From NCBI GenBank assembly GCA_017500855.1, contig JAFVYC010000001.1:1-33723 (forward strand): a DNA stretch of 33,723 nucleotides, given 5' to 3'. The notes beneath the pieces were generated by a model. That model saw nothing but the letters and a program-made list of their open reading frames with translations. It made no database searches and had not been told where the DNA came from. A program made the translations under genes and the position numbers. Of this stretch, positions 31,635 to 33,723 are shown one piece after another. Within the stretch, counting starts at the first letter, position 1. Each line of letters opens with the position of its first letter. This stretch comes from Clostridia bacterium (GTDB lineage Bacteria; Bacillota; Clostridia; Christensenellales; CAG-314).

Positions 31635-33419
31635 ATGGCTTACACAAAAAGAAGTGAAATTCCCGAAAAGTACAAATGGAACCTTGGGGATATCTTTGCA
31701 ACACCCGAAGCATGGGAACAAACTTTCCAACAATTGCAACAAAGTTACCCACGCCTTGCCGAGTACAAGGGCAAACTTTCCAACCGAGACAGTTTGTTGG
31801 AATTTTTGAAACTTTCCGACGAGTTGGACGTAGACTTGGAAAAGTTGTACTGCTACGCATTCATGAGCTACAACGAAGACAGCCAAGACCCCGAAAGGCA
31901 AGCACGCTTTTCCAAAATGTACGGCTTCCTCACACAATGTAGCGCATTGACGTCCTTTGTGTCGCCGGAACTTTCCTCCCTTTCCAACGAGCAACTTCAA
32001 GCACTCATTGCCGACCCTGCTTTTTCCGACTACGACGTGCAACTTGCAAACGTGCTTCGTGGCAAATCGCACATTTTGTCCGAAGCGGAAGAACTTTTGC
32101 TTGCCAACGTGGGCAGTTTTTCCGGTCAATTCCAAGAAGTTTTCAACCGTTTGGACAGTGGCGATTTGAAATTCGAAACCATCCAAGTGGACGGACAACC
32201 CGTTCAACTTGGCCACGGCACCTATTCCACTTGCTTGCAACACAAAGACCAAGCCGTTCGCAAATTGGCTTTCGAAACCTACTACAAGGCGTACATCGAA
32301 AAAATCAACACACTTGCCGGCTTGTACGAAGGCAGTGTCAAGGCAGACGTGTTCAACGCAAAGGCTCGCAAGTTTGGTAGCACAATGGAACGTGCGTTGT
32401 TCTACGAACAAGTAGACAAGGCTGTGTACGACAATCTCATCAAGTGCATGCACAACACCTTCAAGCCACTTCACCGCTACATTGCTCTTCGCAAAAAGTT
32501 GATGGGCGTGGAAACTCTCAACATGTACGACTTGTACACATCCATTTTCGAAGATGCCGACATTTCCTGCGAGTACGAGGATGCTTGCCAACTTGTTATC
32601 AAGGGCCTTGCTCCCTTGGGCGAAGACTACCGTCAAATCATGGAAACGGCCTTCAACAACCGTTGGATCGACGTTCACGAAACACCCACAAAGCGCAGTG
32701 GTGCGTATTCCATGGGCGTTACGGGCGTTCACCCCTACATGCTTCTCAACTACCAAAAAACCACACACGACATCTTCACAATTGCGCACGAAATGGGCCA
32801 CTCCATCCACTCCTACTACTCCGAACAAGCGCAACCACAAGCAAAAGCAGGCTACAAAATTTTTGTTGCGGAAGTTGCTTCCACTTGCAACGAAGTGTTG
32901 TTGTTGAAGTACTTGCTTGCAACTGAAAAGGACGAAAAAGTCAAGAAGTACCTTCTTCAATACTACCTCGACATGCTTCGCACAACAATGTACCGCCAAG
33001 CAATGTTTGCCGAATTCGAAGCAATCACACACGACCTTGTGGAAAAGGGACAACCTTTGACAGCCGACGTAATGTGCCAAAAGTACTTGGAACTCAACAA
33101 AATGTACTACGGCGACGCTGTTTGCCACAACGACGAAATCAAGTACGAATGGTGCCGTATTCCACACTTCTACCGTGCATTCTACGTGTACAAGTACGCA
33201 ACAGGCATCATCTCTGCAGTTTGCATTGCCGAAAAAATCTTGAAGGAAGGCGCACCCGCTGTGGAAAACTACAAAAAGTTCCTTTCCTTGGGTGGAAGCA
33301 TGGACCCTGTTTCCGAATTGAAGGTTGCAGGTGTTGACCTCACAACGGAAGAACCATTCCAAATTGTTGCCAAGTCCTTCGAGGACACACTTGCTCAATT
33401 GGAAGAATTGTGCAAGTAG
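31635..33419 (+). CDS. pepF: Oligoendopeptidase F (M3 family)
   Basis: The 594-residue cytosolic zinc peptidase cleaves short peptides. The HEMGH motif is at residues 385-389 (His385 and His389 ligands, Glu386 catalytic) and the third ligand Glu413 lies in FVAEVAST. N-terminal YKWNLGDIFATPEAWEQ and the YSMGVTGVHPYMLLNY and C-terminal YKYATGIISA blocks are typical of PepF. The length is normal (about 600). CAAGGAGA precedes the ATG. It closes a two-gene unit with galU, although the functions are not obviously linked. Confidence 0.95.
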   Translation: MAYTKRSEIPEKYKWNLGDIFATPEAWEQTFQQLQQSYPRLAEYKGKLSNRDSLLEFLKLSDELDVDLEKLYCYAFMSYNEDSQDPERQARFSKMYGFLTQCSALTSFVSPELSSLSNEQLQALIADPAFSDYDVQLANVLRGKSHILSEAEELLLANVGSFSGQFQEVFNRLDSGDLKFETIQVDGQPVQLGHGTYSTCLQHKDQAVRKLAFETYYKAYIEKINTLAGLYEGSVKADVFNAKARKFGSTMERALFYEQVDKAVYDNLIKCMHNTFKPLHRYIALRKKLMGVETLNMYDLYTSIFEDADISCEYEDACQLVIKGLAPLGEDYRQIMETAFNNRWIDVHETPTKRSGAYSMGVTGVHPYMLLNYQKTTHDIFTIAHEMGHSIHSYYSEQAQPQAKAGYKIFVAEVASTCNEVLLLKYLLATEKDEKVKKYLLQYYLDMLRTTMYRQAMFAEFEAITHDLVEKGQPLTADVMCQKYLELNKMYYGDAVCHNDEIKYEWCRIPHFYRAFYVYKYATGIISAVCIAEKILKEGAPAVENYKKFLSLGGSMDPVSELKVAGVDLTTEEPFQIVAKSFEDTLAQLEELCK

Positions 33420-33543
33420 TTGCAAACTAGCCACCCCGTGGTGCAAAATGCGCAAGCGCAAAGGCAAGGTTTGCCACAACGTGCAAAGCCTACCGATTGC
33501 AACAGCGCACACACATTTTTGCCCAACAAACGCAAAATTCCAA

Positions 33544-33580
33544 CCACGCCTACGGCATTTTGTGGGCGTGTGGTGTTTTT
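33544..33580 (+). terminator. Possible terminator after pepF
   Basis: CACGCC (33545-33550) pairs with GGCGTG (33565-33570), and the flanking CC/GG and T5 could extend it with a bulge. It is weaker than other terminators here. Confidence 0.4.
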
Positions 33581-33613
33581 GTGCAAATTGTTGAAAAACA
33601 TCCCCCAAAACCC

Positions 33614-33643
33614 TTGACAAACTACTGGTGGGGGGGGTATACT
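33614..33643 (+). promoter_or_regulatory. Promoter with a G8 tract in its spacer
   Basis: TTGACA (33614-33619), an 18-nt spacer ending in eight consecutive G (33630-33637), and TATACT (33638-33643). It lies 45 nt upstream of the last gene. Confidence 0.75.
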
Positions 33644-33687
33644 GTGTTTATAACACAACGTGTCTAACACAAAAGGAGGAATATCTA

Positions 33688-33723
33688 ATGGACAGAGCAA
33701 CTCTCAAACAACGTGCCAGGGAC
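33688..33723 (+). CDS. Start of an unidentified gene, possibly a DUF975 membrane protein (partial)
   Basis: Only 12 codons are visible: MDRATLKQRARD. AAAGGAGGA (33672-33680) 7 nt upstream and a strong promoter make the gene credible. DUF975 integral membrane proteins often begin with a similar M-x-R-x-x-L-K-x-x-A-K segment, but twelve residues cannot prove it. Confidence 0.5.
   Translation, partial: MDRATLKQRARD

Noticed and set aside
30555..33620. Very long minus-strand open frame opposite galU and pepF
   Set aside because: It is codon-aligned with the two real genes and exists because they lack TTA, CTA and TCA codons. It has no ribosome binding site or recognisable domain and runs through a promoter and intergenic DNA.

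Overview
The window is a stretch of bacterial chromosome from an endospore-forming Firmicute, most likely an uncultured member of class Clostridia. The evidence is a typical Gram-positive gene order (rpmG-secE-nusG-rplKAJL, pgk-tpiA-gpmI, secG-rnr-smpB, veg-SPOCS/LysM-ispE), sporulation and germination genes (spoIIR, sleB, ypeB), and strong AGGAGG-type ribosome binding sites. Coding style is strongly biased. Six large genes with about 2,890 codons in total contain only one TTA, CTA or TCA codon. The ABC transporter pair at the left edge does not share this bias.

Layout. 1-1062: end of an ABC ATPase gene and its ABC-2 permease, then a terminator. 1328-4091: a small lipoprotein of unknown function and a cytosolic M13 metallopeptidase, each with its own promoter and terminator. 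4092-5517: a gene-poor region with a repeated hairpin, holding cdd on the minus strand. 5518-8904: rpmG, secE, nusG, rplK, rplA, rplJ and rplL, with an L1-type leader before rplK and an L10 leader with attenuator before rplJ. 8905-9761: two degenerating tandem copies of the 3' third of rplL, each followed by a copy of the rplL terminator. 9762-11275: minus-strand ylmH and pnuC, divergent from an mrp/NBP35-type ATPase gene (11555). 12593-14326: a Na+/phosphate cotransporter. 14397-18436: a glycolytic cluster (pgk, a 60-residue Sm/SH3-like protein, tpiA, gpmI). 18560-22176: secG, rnr, smpB and a P-loop kinase-like gene. 22344-24582: a GNAT gene, a DMT transporter and a very acidic double zinc-ribbon protein. 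24646-30252: veg, a SPOCS/LysM protein, ispE, spoIIR, sleB and ypeB. 30253-33723: galU, pepF and the first codons of a possible DUF975 membrane protein.

Most of this is ordinary housekeeping. The less ordinary points are the partial tandem triplication of the rplL tail; three genes (ylmH, the GNAT gene, ispE) whose -10 boxes lie 6-9 nt before the start codon with no Shine-Dalgarno, suggesting leaderless mRNAs; a run of eight G inside the promoter spacer of the last gene, a candidate for slippage-controlled expression; a dispersed short GC-rich intergenic motif; and an inverted-repeat element upstream of galU. I found no CRISPR array, tRNA, rRNA, transposase or prophage gene. No gene set here forms a clearly new multi-gene system.
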